A stretch of 64,000 nt of DNA from Bacteroidaceae bacterium (GTDB lineage: Bacteria > Bacteroidota > Bacteroidia > Bacteroidales > Bacteroidaceae), in contig JAGBGU010000069.1 in the NCBI GenBank assembly GCA_017935785.1, forward strand, positions 1 through 64,000. Reading direction: 5' to 3'. Every line of letters starts with the position of its first letter. The first letter of the stretch is position 1. Under the pieces are notes generated by a model that saw only the letters and a list, made by a program, of their open reading frames with translations, did not search any database and was not told where the DNA came from. Positions 8,615-17,224 of this stretch are shown one piece after another. The translations under genes and the position numbers were made by a program.

Positions 8615-9313
8615 ATGATGAAACATTTTTTGCTCATAATAGTCCTATTATTCAACCAAGCCGGGGTCTACACCATACTGGCTCAGGAGGAATCTTTGGA
8701 GCTTGCAGACTCTGCCGCCCTACAGCCCGCGGAGGCCTTCCTTACCCTGCAACCGCTATCCATAAGACATGCACCGCTATGGATGCACCATGGCCCCTTA
8801 GGCACTTGGGATGTCCATGAAGGGTTCAATGCCAATGTGGACATGGGTGTGCGTATCGGTTGGGGTAAATACAACCCATGGAAAGGCGGCTCGTTCTTTA
8901 CCCACCTGAATGCCCTGTACGTACAACCTCTCAGCCAGGACCGGAAATGGAATCTGGCATTGGGCGGATACTACTCCAACTTCAAGATGTGGGGTGACCG
9001 CAAGACTTCTGTCGGATTAACTGGAATCCTTGACTATCAAATAAATGAGAGAATGAATGCAGGCGTATTCCTGGTACATGATTTCGGCATCATCGGCGAC
9101 AGGCACTTCCCCTGCACCCCCTTCCCATGGATGGAAAACCCCTCCACCACAATAGGAGCGGACTGGGGCATAAAGGTGAACGAAAAGGTACACTTTAACG
9201 TGAGCATGTCATACACGCATCATCACGGAAACGGTTTTGTTCCAAAGATGCATCCACAGCAAATTCCTCCGGAGCAAAATCCGCAAAACGGCACAGACCG
9301 CAGAGGAAGATAA
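8615..9313 (+). CDS. Predicted small outer-membrane beta-barrel protein
   Basis: I do not recognise the family. A signal peptide (MKHFLLIIVLLFNQAG...ILAQ) is followed by alternating amphipathic strands rich in Gly, Trp and Tyr (NVDMGVRIGWGKY, LALGGYYSNFKMWG, VGLTGILDYQIN, IGADWGIKVN, FNVSMSYTHHH). This pattern is typical of an 8-stranded outer-membrane barrel. The tail is polar and Pro/Gln-rich and ends in RRGR. The start at 8615 or 8618 is preferred over 8558 because the signal peptide begins there and a -7 box lies immediately upstream. It stands alone between the divergent glmM promoter and a small inverted-repeat element. Confidence 0.65.
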   Translation: MMKHFLLIIVLLFNQAGVYTILAQEESLELADSAALQPAEAFLTLQPLSIRHAPLWMHHGPLGTWDVHEGFNANVDMGVRIGWGKYNPWKGGSFFTHLNALYVQPLSQDRKWNLALGGYYSNFKMWGDRKTSVGLTGILDYQINERMNAGVFLVHDFGIIGDRHFPCTPFPWMENPSTTIGADWGIKVNEKVHFNVSMSYTHHHGNGFVPKMHPQQIPPEQNPQNGTDRRGR

Positions 9314-9332
9314 CCGTGTCCGCAGCTCCTTT

Positions 9333-9526
9333 GAATCTGTTTTAATTTTATTGGATAAGTTCATACTTTGTTGTAAGGATGCTTATTTCGGTTCTCTTGC
9401 GACTCTTTTTGCCGCCTTCCCCTTCGTGAATTTCGAGAATAGTCCACCATTATCTTCAACTCACAAAGGAAAATCCACTCAAAAATAATCCGCAATGGTA
9501 ACTCGAAATAAAATCAAAACAGATTC
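9333..9526. mobile_element. 194-bp element with 19-bp terminal inverted repeats
   Basis: GAATCTGTTTTAATTTTAT (9333-9351) matches the reverse complement of 9508-9526 at 18 of 19 positions. The element is non-coding and has exactly the same length as the element at 3314-3507. It shares features such as CTTCAACTCACAAA in the middle. It lies between the outer-membrane protein gene and the purH promoter. Confidence 0.55.
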
Positions 9527-9617
9527 TTAAAGTTTCCAAACTCAGACACAACCACGCTTATTTCCATTTTTCCGGAAATAATTTCGTCCGCAGACCGCTT
9601 ATTTGCAATAAAAGTTG

Positions 9618-9626
9618 TACTTTTGC
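9618..9626 (+). promoter_or_regulatory. -7 box of the purH-mre operon
   Basis: TACTTTTGC matches TAnnTTTGC and lies 37 bp upstream of the purH ATG. No good -33 TTG is visible at 19-21 bp. Confidence 0.55.
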
Positions 9627-9663
9627 AAAAATAATGTTATAAGCACGAAAAAAACATATCGAT

Positions 9664-10257
9664 ATGGCAGAAAATAAGAAAATTAAAAGAGCTTTGGTAT
9701 CCGTTTTCCACAAGGACGGACTGGACGAAATCCTGCGTACTTTGCACGCACAGGGAGTAGAACTGCTGTCTACCGGCGGCACACAGTCATTCATTGAATC
9801 ACTGGGCATTCCCTGCACTGCGGTGGAAGACGTAACTTCATACCCCAGCATTCTGGGCGGACGCGTGAAAACCCTTCACCCCAAGATTTTCGGAGGCATC
9901 CTGGGACGCCGCGACCTGGAAGGAGACCAGGCACAGATGGCACAGTATGAAATTCCCGAAATAGACCTGGTGATTGTAGACCTGTACCCCTTTGAGGCCA
10001 CAGTTGCCAGCGGCGCATGCGATGCCGACATCATTGAGAAAATAGACATAGGCGGCATCAGCCTTATCCGTGCAGGCGCCAAGAACTTCAAGGATGTAAT
10101 CATTGTTCCCAGCAAGGCGGAATACAAGCCTCTCTTGGACTTGCTGCAGCAAAAGAACGGCACATCTGACATTGAAGACCGCAAATGGTTTGCCACACAG
10201 GCTTTCGGCGTAAGCAGCCATTACGACACAGCTATTCATAACTGGTTCAGCAAGTAA
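9664..10257 (+). CDS. purH: Single-domain PurH: IMP cyclohydrolase (MGS-like domain) only
   Basis: These 197 residues are the N-terminal IMP-cyclohydrolase/MGS-like half of PurH: STGGTQSFIE, TSYPSILGGRVKTLHPKIFG, VIVDLYPFEATVASG, IEKIDIGGISLIRAGAKNFK and SSHYDTAIHNWF. The frame then stops cleanly, whereas classical PurH (about 500-530 residues) continues into the AICAR transformylase domain. No transformylase sequence follows, since mreB starts 11 bp later. The protein should close formyl-AICAR to IMP, the last step of purine synthesis, and a separate transformylase must be encoded elsewhere. Position in front of mreB suggests co-transcription with the elongation operon. Confidence 0.88.
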   Translation: MAENKKIKRALVSVFHKDGLDEILRTLHAQGVELLSTGGTQSFIESLGIPCTAVEDVTSYPSILGGRVKTLHPKIFGGILGRRDLEGDQAQMAQYEIPEIDLVIVDLYPFEATVASGACDADIIEKIDIGGISLIRAGAKNFKDVIIVPSKAEYKPLLDLLQQKNGTSDIEDRKWFATQAFGVSSHYDTAIHNWFSK

Positions 10258-10268
10258 GCAAGAAAGAC

Positions 10269-11288
10269 ATGAAGTGGTTTTCCCTTAGCAAAGAAATTGC
10301 AATGGACCTGGGAACCGCCAACACAATCATCATCAGCGATGGCAAGATTGTAGTGGACGAGCCCAGCGTTGTTGCCCTTGACCGCCACACAGAACGCATG
10401 ATTGCCGTGGGCGAAAAGGCAAAGATGATGTACGAAAAGACCAGCCCGGAGATTCGCACCATACGTCCCCTGCGCGACGGTGTGATAGCTGACTTCAACG
10501 CTTGCGAACAGATGATGCGCGGCCTCATCAAAATGGTCCACAAGAACAACCGTCTGTTTACCCCCAGCCTGAAAATGGTTATCGGTGTGCCCAGCGGAAG
10601 TACGGAAGTGGAATTGCGTGCCGTGCGCGACAGCGCCGAACATGCAGGCGGACGCGAAGTCTATCTCATCTATGAGCCGATGGCTGCAGCAATCGGTGTC
10701 GGCATTGACGTGCTGGCGCCAGAAGGCAACATGATTGTGGACATCGGTGGCGGAAGTACTGAGATTGCGGTCATTTCCTTAGGCGGTATTGTAGCGGACA
10801 AGAGCCTGCGTACAGCCGGAGACGACCTTACAGCAGACATTCAGGAATACATGAGCAGACAGCACAACGTGAAAGTCAGCGAGCGTATGGCCGAACGCAT
10901 CAAGATCAATGTGGGCGCAGCCTTGACAGACCTTGGCGACGAAGCGCCGGAAGATTATATCGTATATGGCCCGAACCGTATCACAGCCCTGCCCATGAAG
11001 GTGCCTGTATGTTACCAGGAAATTGCCCACTGCTTGGAAAAGACCATTGCCAAGATTGAGACTGCGGTGCTCAACGCACTGGAAGACACTCCGCCCGAAC
11101 TGTACGCCGACATTGTACACAACGGAATCTACCTGACCGGAGGCGGCGCGCTGCTGAGAGGTCTGGCAAGACGTCTGCAAGACAAGATCAACATTCCATT
11201 CCATGTGGCAGAAGATCCCTTGCACAGCGTAGCCAAAGGTACGGGCATTGCGCTAAAGAACATCCACAACTTTACCTTCCTGATGTAA
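10269..11288 (+). CDS. mreB: Rod-shape-determining actin homolog MreB
   Basis: This 339-residue bacterial actin polymerises under the membrane and organises the elongasome (MreC, MreD, PBP2, RodA). Actin-fold ATP-binding motifs are clear: MDLGTANTIIISDGKIVVDEPS (phosphate 1), MIVDIGGGSTEIAVISLGG (phosphate 2) and IYLTGGGALLRGL (adenosine). An N-terminal KWFSLSKEIA segment may contact the membrane. Length is normal. It is second in the purH-mreBCD-mrdA-rodA operon. Confidence 0.97.
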   Translation: MKWFSLSKEIAMDLGTANTIIISDGKIVVDEPSVVALDRHTERMIAVGEKAKMMYEKTSPEIRTIRPLRDGVIADFNACEQMMRGLIKMVHKNNRLFTPSLKMVIGVPSGSTEVELRAVRDSAEHAGGREVYLIYEPMAAAIGVGIDVLAPEGNMIVDIGGGSTEIAVISLGGIVADKSLRTAGDDLTADIQEYMSRQHNVKVSERMAERIKINVGAALTDLGDEAPEDYIVYGPNRITALPMKVPVCYQEIAHCLEKTIAKIETAVLNALEDTPPELYADIVHNGIYLTGGGALLRGLARRLQDKINIPFHVAEDPLHSVAKGTGIALKNIHNFTFLM

Positions 11289-11296
11289 AAACCATT

Positions 11297-11335
11297 GGCC
11301 GGTTCGCAATAAAGAATCCAAAGCACGAACCGGCC
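11297..11335 (+). promoter_or_regulatory. Intra-operon hairpin between mreB and mreC
   Basis: GGCCGGTTCG (11297-11306) and CGAACCGGCC (11326-11335) are perfect 10-bp arms around a 19-nt loop. No T-tract follows (GAATTTACG), so it may be a processing, stability or attenuation structure rather than a full terminator. Confidence 0.5.
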
Positions 11336-11352
11336 GAATTTACGATAACGAT

Positions 11353-12192
11353 TTGCAAAGTTTTATTGATCGTTTACTCCAATATGCCCACTGGGTGATT
11401 TTCCTTGTTCTGGAAGCACTCAGTGGGTGGATGCTTTTCAGATTCAACGCATACCAGGGAAGCGTATGGTTTACGCAAGCCAACGCCGTTGCCGGGTATG
11501 TACTGGACTGTCAGGCAAAAATCCTGCAATTCGTACATCTGAAGGACCAGAACAGCCAGCTCACCCAGGACATCCTGCTACTGCAACAGGAAAACGAATC
11601 AATGCGCACGCAATTGGCGCAGCTTACACAAGACAGTTCGTACACGCAAAAGGTCCAGGCAGAACTGCTGAACGGAGAGAAACTGATTCCGGCACACGTG
11701 ATTTCAAACAGCATAAAGCAGAAGGACAACTTCATAACGCTGGACAAAGGGCTGAAGGACGGCATACGCACAGAAATGGGTGTTGTGAGCGGAACCGGAA
11801 TCGTGGGCATAACCTATCTGGTAAGCAACCACTTTTCCGTGGTGCTTCCCATTCTGAACAGCCATTCCAACATAAGCTGCCGGCTAAGGGGAACCAATTA
11901 CTTCGGCAGTCTTAAATGGGACGGAGGAAGTCCTCTGCAGGCGTATATGGACGATATTCCCCGCCACGCACGGTGTAAAATAGGCGACATTGTGGAAACC
12001 AGCGGTTTCAGCAGCGTTTTCCCGGCCGGCATATTTGTGGGAAAGGTAATCCAGGTAAAGAATTCCAAGGACGGCCTGTCCTACCGTCTCGAAGTGCAGT
12101 TGAGCACAGACCTGGCACAAATCAGAGATGTGCGCATTGTGTCAAACAGCAGACAGGCAGAGTTGGACTCTCTGCAAAGACAAGTAAAATGA
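11353..12192 (+). CDS. mreC: Rod-shape-determining protein MreC
   Basis: MreC is a bitopic inner-membrane scaffold that links MreB filaments to PBP2 in the periplasm. The 279-residue protein has one N-terminal membrane segment (WVIFLVLEALSGWMLF), a coiled coil rich in Q, L and E (about residues 65-95), and the MreC beta-barrel region (VISNSIKQKDNFITLDKG, VVSGTGIVGIT, CKIGDIVETSGFSSVFPAGI). No ATG is available at the expected start. I use the TTG at 11353, which gives the short N-terminus usual for the family; an upstream ATT is the alternative. Confidence 0.93.
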   Translation: MQSFIDRLLQYAHWVIFLVLEALSGWMLFRFNAYQGSVWFTQANAVAGYVLDCQAKILQFVHLKDQNSQLTQDILLLQQENESMRTQLAQLTQDSSYTQKVQAELLNGEKLIPAHVISNSIKQKDNFITLDKGLKDGIRTEMGVVSGTGIVGITYLVSNHFSVVLPILNSHSNISCRLRGTNYFGSLKWDGGSPLQAYMDDIPRHARCKIGDIVETSGFSSVFPAGIFVGKVIQVKNSKDGLSYRLEVQLSTDLAQIRDVRIVSNSRQAELDSLQRQVK

Positions 12193-12196
12193 CGCT

Positions 12197-12703
12197 ATGA
12201 TTATACGAGAGCTGATTCATCTGTTACAACTGGTGGCACTGGTGGCATTGCAGGCGCTGGTGTTCAACCACATGCACCTGTTCGGCTATGCCACACCGCT
12301 GGTCTACGTCTGCTTTCTGCTGTATTTCCCGCTCAATTACTCCCGGTGCGGCATACTTCTCTGGGGATTTGCCGCAGGGCTGCTGACAGACATCTTTTCC
12401 AACACGCCAGGGGTGGGCACAGCCTCTACCACTCTGGTTGCCATGATACAGCCCGTCCTGCTGCAAGCCATGGCTCCGAAAGACTGCGTTGAAGACATGA
12501 TGCCCAACTTCCACACCATGGGATACGGCAACTATGCACGGTTCTTCATCATACTCATCGTTGTGCACCATCTGCTGTTTTTTGCGCTTGAAAGCTTTTC
12601 TTATTTCAATCCGTTACATCTGCTACTGTCCTGCGGCAGCAGCATTGCGCTCACCACAAGTATCGTCTGGGCTATAGAGCACCTGTTGAACCGAAAATCA
12701 TAA
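12197..12703 (+). CDS. mreD: Rod-shape-determining membrane protein MreD
   Basis: A 168-residue integral membrane protein with about five hydrophobic segments. It includes the MreD-like LYFPLNYSRCGILLWGFAAGLLTDIFSNTPGVGTASTT region, split here by loops. It begins 4 nt after the mreC stop. MreD is part of the elongasome with MreC and PBP2; its biochemical role is poorly defined. Position between mreC and the PBP2 gene makes the assignment secure. Confidence 0.9.
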   Translation: MIIRELIHLLQLVALVALQALVFNHMHLFGYATPLVYVCFLLYFPLNYSRCGILLWGFAAGLLTDIFSNTPGVGTASTTLVAMIQPVLLQAMAPKDCVEDMMPNFHTMGYGNYARFFIILIVVHHLLFFALESFSYFNPLHLLLSCGSSIALTTSIVWAIEHLLNRKS

Positions 12704-12717
12704 GTTCTGACGGCACA

Positions 12718-14589
12718 ATGTCCAATCAAGAGTATCAGTTAGAAAAACGTAAATATGTACTGGGGGGAGTGGCAATATGCATTATCCTCGTCTTTATCGT
12801 GCGCCTGTTCTTCCTGCAGCTCATGAGCGAAGACTTCAAGCAGAACGCCGACTCCAACGCCTTCCTGAAGCGCGTACAATATCCGGCACGCGGAGCCATA
12901 ACCGACCGCAACGGCGACCTCCTGGTGTACAACCAGCCTGCATTTGACATCATGGTAGTAATGACCGAACAGAAGGGAGTGGACACGCTGGACCTCTGCC
13001 GCTGTCTGGGCATTACGCCGCAACAGTACGAGAAGCGCATGGAAGAGATAAAGAACCGGCGAAGGAATCCCGGCTACAGCCCCTATACGCAACAGCTCTT
13101 CATGAACCAGCTCTCGGTGAGCGAAATCAGCTCGTTCCAGGAGAAGATGTTCCTTTTCCCGGGTTTCTACATTCAGAAGCGCAGCATACGCCAGTACCAG
13201 TACCCCTATGCGGCTCATGTGCTGGGCGACGTGGGTGAGGCCGACCCGGACGACATTGAAGCCGACAAATATTACCAGAGGGGCGACTACATTGGCAAAC
13301 AGGGCGTAGAAAGAAGTTATGAAACGGCCCTGAGAGGCATTAAAGGCTCGGAGATCCTGTTGCGCGACGCCAGAGGACGCATCAAGGGAAAATACCAGAA
13401 CGGAAAGTTCGACCAGGCTCCCATCCCCGGCAGGAACCTGACGCTGAGCATAGACATAAAGCTGCAGGCGCTGGGCGAAAGGCTGATGAAGGGCAAACGA
13501 GGCAGTATTGTGGCCATTGAACCAAGCACGGGCGAGATTCTCTGCATGGTGTCGAGCCCCACATACGACCCCCGCATGACCGTGGGCCGACAGCGAGGGA
13601 AAAACCATCTGCTGCTGAGCCGCGACCCCAACAAGCCACTGCTGAACAGAAGCATAATGGGACAATATCCGCCCGGCTCCACCTTCAAGACCAGCCAGGC
13701 GCTGACCTTTCTGCAGGAAGGGATAATCACCCCCTCCACGGCATTCCCCTGCACCCACGGCTTCCACTTCCGCGGACTTACCGTTGGCTGCCACCCCCAC
13801 GGCGCCCCCATCCCGGTTATACCGGCCATAGGCACATCGTGCAACAGCTTCTTCTGCTGGGGACTCTACTACATGTTCGGCAACCGGAAGAAATACCCCA
13901 CCGTACAGGACGCCATGACCCGATGGAAAGACTACATGGTGAGCATGGGATTCGGGTACAAGCTCGGCGTGGACCTGCCGGGCGAGAAACGCGGACTGAT
14001 ACCCAATGCGCCATTTTATGACAAAGCCTACCGAGGCTCGTGGAACGGGCTCACCGTTATCAGTATATCCATAGGACAGGGCGAGGTTAACCTTACTCCG
14101 TTGCAGATTGCCAACCTGGGCGCCACCATTGCCAACCGCGGATATTACATTACGCCGCACATAGTAAAGGAAATCCAGGGGGAGAAACTGGATACCGCAT
14201 ACACCCGGAAGAACTGGACCATGACAGAACCCAAACACTACGAAACCGTGGTGCAGGGCATGCGCAAGGCCGTGGTGGACGGTACCTGCCGCGGAGCCAA
14301 CACCACCATGTACGAAGTGTGCGGCAAGACGGGTACTGCACAGAACCCGCACGGCAAGGACCACAGCGCCTTTATGGGATTCGCCCCCATGGAGAATCCC
14401 CAGATTGCCATCTGCGTATATGTGGAGAACGGAGAATGGGGCGCCACATACGGCGTTCCGCTGGGGGCGCTGATGATGGAGCAGTACATCAACGGCAAGC
14501 TCAGCCCGGCCAGCATGGAAAAGGCGGCCCTGTTTGAGAACAGACACATATACACCCCAACCATCTATACAGCAAATGAAATCAAATAA
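12718..14589 (+). CDS. mrdA: Penicillin-binding protein 2, elongation transpeptidase
   Basis: The 623-residue class B PBP cross-links peptidoglycan during side-wall growth. A single N-terminal membrane anchor (VLGGVAICIILVFIVRLFF) precedes the dimerisation domain, which begins with PARGAITDRNGDLL. The transpeptidase domain has all catalytic motifs: SxxK at PPGSTFK (Ser321, Lys324), SxN at TSCN (Ser374, Asn376) and KTG at CGKTGTA (Lys537). It overlaps the start of rodA by 14 bp, its usual partner glycosyltransferase. A long open frame on the opposite strand here is a codon-bias shadow. Confidence 0.97.
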   Translation: MSNQEYQLEKRKYVLGGVAICIILVFIVRLFFLQLMSEDFKQNADSNAFLKRVQYPARGAITDRNGDLLVYNQPAFDIMVVMTEQKGVDTLDLCRCLGITPQQYEKRMEEIKNRRRNPGYSPYTQQLFMNQLSVSEISSFQEKMFLFPGFYIQKRSIRQYQYPYAAHVLGDVGEADPDDIEADKYYQRGDYIGKQGVERSYETALRGIKGSEILLRDARGRIKGKYQNGKFDQAPIPGRNLTLSIDIKLQALGERLMKGKRGSIVAIEPSTGEILCMVSSPTYDPRMTVGRQRGKNHLLLSRDPNKPLLNRSIMGQYPPGSTFKTSQALTFLQEGIITPSTAFPCTHGFHFRGLTVGCHPHGAPIPVIPAIGTSCNSFFCWGLYYMFGNRKKYPTVQDAMTRWKDYMVSMGFGYKLGVDLPGEKRGLIPNAPFYDKAYRGSWNGLTVISISIGQGEVNLTPLQIANLGATIANRGYYITPHIVKEIQGEKLDTAYTRKNWTMTEPKHYETVVQGMRKAVVDGTCRGANTTMYEVCGKTGTAQNPHGKDHSAFMGFAPMENPQIAICVYVENGEWGATYGVPLGALMMEQYINGKLSPASMEKAALFENRHIYTPTIYTANEIK

Positions 14590-16048
14590 GACTCCCGGAA
14601 TACTGCAGTCGCTCGACTGGTTCACCATTATCATATACATCGCCCTGCTTGCCATGGGGTGGATGAGCATCTGCGGCGCCAGCTACGATTTTGACCAGGC
14701 GGGAAACTTCCTTGATTTCAGCACACGCTCGGGCATGCAGATTGTATGGATTGCCTCGTCGCTGGTGCTGGGAACCGTCATCCTGTCCACGGACGACCGC
14801 TGGTTTGAATCGCTCTCCTACATTATATATATAGGCTTCCTGGTGCTGCTCTTCGTAACGCCACTGCTTGCGCGCGACATAAAGGGGTCCATGTCGTGGA
14901 TTAAAATAGGTACGTTCAGCATTCAGCCCGCCGAATTCGCCAAGTTCGGCACCGCCCTTTGCGTGGCCAAGCTAATGGGCACATACGACTTCAACATGAG
15001 CAAATGGAAGGACTTTATCCTGTGCTCGCTGGTCATACTCATCCCCATGGCGCTGATCATCAAACAGAAGGAGACCGGATCGGCGCTGGTCTACCTGAGT
15101 TTCTTCCTGATGATGTACCGCCAGGGCATGCCCGGATGCATACTTTTTACGGGAGTGGCGGCCGTGGCCTACTTTGTGGTGGGCATACGCTTTGCCGACG
15201 CGCCCCTGTGGGAGATTCCGGTCATCAGCATGGGAAAGAGCGTGGTGCTGTTCCTTGTCCAGCTGTTCATGTGCGGAATGCTCTACATCTACACGCCCCG
15301 CACGCCATCCATGTACAAGCTGGCCGGATACAGCATTGCCGCAACTGCCGCCGCACTGCTGCTCAGCAAGTTTGTATATCCGTTTGACATTGCATGGGTG
15401 CAGCTCGGCATATGCGCCTATACCGTGCTGTACCTGCTCTACGTATCGCTGCGCGACAGGCTGATAAACTACTTCTACATTGCCCTCTTTGCCATTGGCT
15501 CCGTCTCGTTCTTCTATTCCACCAACTATGTGCTGAACAATGTGCTGGAGCCGCACCAGCAGACCCGAATCCGTGTATTGCTGGGACTGGAGGACGACCC
15601 CAGAGGAGCCGGATACAACGTTATCCAGGCCAAGATTGCCATCGGCTCGGGCGGACTGCAGGGCAAGGGCTTCCTGAACGGCACGCAGACCAAGCTGAAA
15701 TATGTGCCCGAGCAGGACACCGACTTCATCTTCTGCACCGTGGGCGAGGAAGAGGGCTTCATCGGCTGCACCATAGTGCTGACGCTTTTCCTCTGTCTCA
15801 TCCTGCGCCTCATCCATCTGGCAGAGCGCCAGCCCTATGTCTTCGGCCGCGTTTACGGCTATTGCGTGATGAGCGTCTTCCTGTTCCATGTGTTCATCAA
15901 CGTGGGCATGGTGCTGGGCCTTACCCCGGTAATCGGCATCCCCCTGCCCTTCTTCAGCTATGGCGGCTCATCGTTGTGGGGCTTCACCATCCTGCTTTTC
16001 ATCATGCTGCGCATTGACATCGGCCGCAACAGACTGAAAAGGAAATAG
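14576..16048 (+). CDS. rodA: RodA, SEDS-family peptidoglycan glycosyltransferase
   Basis: The 490-residue polytopic membrane protein of the SEDS family polymerises lipid II with PBP2. Family motifs seen are MSWIKIGTFSIQPAEFAKFG, IIKQKETGSALVYL, and the C-terminal GFLNGTQTKLKYVPEQDTDF followed by PFFSYGGSSL. At 490 residues it is longer than E. coli RodA (about 370), with extra membrane segments between the QKETGSA region and the lipid II-related region, as commonly seen in Bacteroidetes. I start it at the ATG at 14576, inside the end of mrdA, rather than 14534, which would only add residues read from the mrdA tail. Confidence 0.95.
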   Translation: MKSNKTPGILQSLDWFTIIIYIALLAMGWMSICGASYDFDQAGNFLDFSTRSGMQIVWIASSLVLGTVILSTDDRWFESLSYIIYIGFLVLLFVTPLLARDIKGSMSWIKIGTFSIQPAEFAKFGTALCVAKLMGTYDFNMSKWKDFILCSLVILIPMALIIKQKETGSALVYLSFFLMMYRQGMPGCILFTGVAAVAYFVVGIRFADAPLWEIPVISMGKSVVLFLVQLFMCGMLYIYTPRTPSMYKLAGYSIAATAAALLLSKFVYPFDIAWVQLGICAYTVLYLLYVSLRDRLINYFYIALFAIGSVSFFYSTNYVLNNVLEPHQQTRIRVLLGLEDDPRGAGYNVIQAKIAIGSGGLQGKGFLNGTQTKLKYVPEQDTDFIFCTVGEEEGFIGCTIVLTLFLCLILRLIHLAERQPYVFGRVYGYCVMSVFLFHVFINVGMVLGLTPVIGIPLPFFSYGGSSLWGFTILLFIMLRIDIGRNRLKRK

Positions 16049-16090
16049 GGCACACCGGCATTCCGACAGCAAAAAGAGCGGGAAAACACG

Positions 16091-16281
16091 TTCCGGAGAC
16101 CCGCTCCCGACTCGGGAGAGCCTTTCCGGAGGGTAAAAAATGCGTTCCCGGCATGGGAAGCCATTTTTTGGGGGTAAAAAGTCATTTCCCAACCTGGGAA
16201 AGCATTTTTTGGGTGCAAAAAATGAGTTCCCGACCCGGGAAGGCATTTCCAAGCACCGGGACGCCCGTCCCGAGTCGGGAG
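16091..16281 (+). repeat. Array of five hairpins with about 41-bp period after rodA
   Basis: Palindromic cores lie at 16104-16118 (CTCCCGACTCGGGAG), 16145-16159 (TTCCCGGCATGGGAA), 16185-16201 (TTTCCCAACCTGGGAAA), 16227-16241 (TTCCCGACCCGGGAA) and 16268-16280 (TCCCGAGTCGGGA). Centres are 41, 41, 41 and 40 bp apart. Units 2-4 are extended by flanking AAAAAATG/CATTTTTT pairing, so each resembles a bidirectional terminator. Unit 5 is the exact reverse complement of the core of unit 1. A CGGGACG-CC-CGTCCCG hairpin overlaps at 16257-16272. The array may terminate the mre operon; nothing coding is seen. Confidence 0.75.
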
Positions 16282-16398
16282 AACAGCCTCCAAACGCCCG
16301 AAAGCCAAAAAACGTTAATACAGAGAACGTCTGCAATATTTTCCCCGCCCTTGCCGTTATAGAAAGTAGAACACACAGAAAAAAAACTTGGAAAGAAC

Positions 16399-17181
16399 AT
16401 GAATTGGAGCAAGACTGAAAGTAAAATGAAATGGTTGTGGGGATATATCAAAAGACTATTGAACGTCTTGTATAAAGCCGGGTGCGGCATCTCATATATC
16501 TGGTTTCTGTTCCCCGTGGTTTTCTGGTTCAGCTACGTCTGCACATGGCGGTACATGGCCACAGACCCTCACACCACAGACTTATATCTGGGCATCAGCC
16601 TCGTGGCCGGACTACTACATGTCATTGCCACCCTGTTTCTGCTTCACAGGCGCCGGGCGGTACAGTTCAGCGTATCCGCCATCATGTGGTTCCTCTCGCT
16701 GCTCCCCTTTTTTGTACAGTCAGTGGCCATACAGTCGGCCCCCACAGGTTATGCGGCAGAACACCCCATCCCCAAGGGACTGGTCTGCCACACGCCAATG
16801 GCGGAGCATGCGGACACGGAAAAGGCCGTTAATCCGACAGACTCCACGACCTTTCTGCAGATACGGAAAGGCATACAAGGCGGAATCTACGAATACTCTT
16901 TCTACTATCCCGCGCTGCCCGAAGGCACAATCTGGCTGCAATGCTATGAAGCTGGCAAGAACGTCCCCCTTTCAAAGCGGGAAATAAAGAAGAAGACAAG
17001 CCACGCAACAAAGGCCGCCGGCAGCTTCTCCTGCCTTGCCCAGAACAAAGAGTTCACCATATACGAAGGCGACTGGGACGAATACTATGCCGCCAGAATA
17101 GAAGTGTGGTTCAAGGACAAAAAGGGGAACAAGAGAAAACTTCTGGAGAAATTCTACACCGTAGAGGGCTGGAGCCGATGA
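16399..17181 (+). CDS. Unrecognised inner-membrane protein with C-terminal soluble domain
   Basis: I do not recognise this 260-residue protein. The N-terminal half has three hydrophobic segments (ISYIWFLFPVVFWFSYVCTW, LYLGISLVAGLLHVIATLFLL, SVSAIMWFLSLLPFFVQSVA). A roughly 140-residue polar domain follows, with beta-strand character and many aromatics (GGIYEYSFYYPALPEGTIWL, FTIYEGDWDEYYAARIEVWF). The topology would put that domain outside the cytoplasm if the N-terminus is inside. A later internal ATG (16429) is a possible start. The gene stands alone between the hairpin array and the SDR gene, in the same direction as both. Confidence 0.6.
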   Translation: MNWSKTESKMKWLWGYIKRLLNVLYKAGCGISYIWFLFPVVFWFSYVCTWRYMATDPHTTDLYLGISLVAGLLHVIATLFLLHRRRAVQFSVSAIMWFLSLLPFFVQSVAIQSAPTGYAAEHPIPKGLVCHTPMAEHADTEKAVNPTDSTTFLQIRKGIQGGIYEYSFYYPALPEGTIWLQCYEAGKNVPLSKREIKKKTSHATKAAGSFSCLAQNKEFTIYEGDWDEYYAARIEVWFKDKKGNKRKLLEKFYTVEGWSR

Positions 17182-17224
17182 ATGGAACGGCTTTACGGGG
17201 TAAAAACAAAAGAGCTGCAAGTCT

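Noticed and set aside
12739..14670. A 643-codon open frame on the minus strand opposite mrdA
   Set aside because: It mirrors the codon bias of mrdA, has no recognisable domain, and mrdA has every catalytic motif. Similar long antisense frames occur opposite porE, rodA and glmM.
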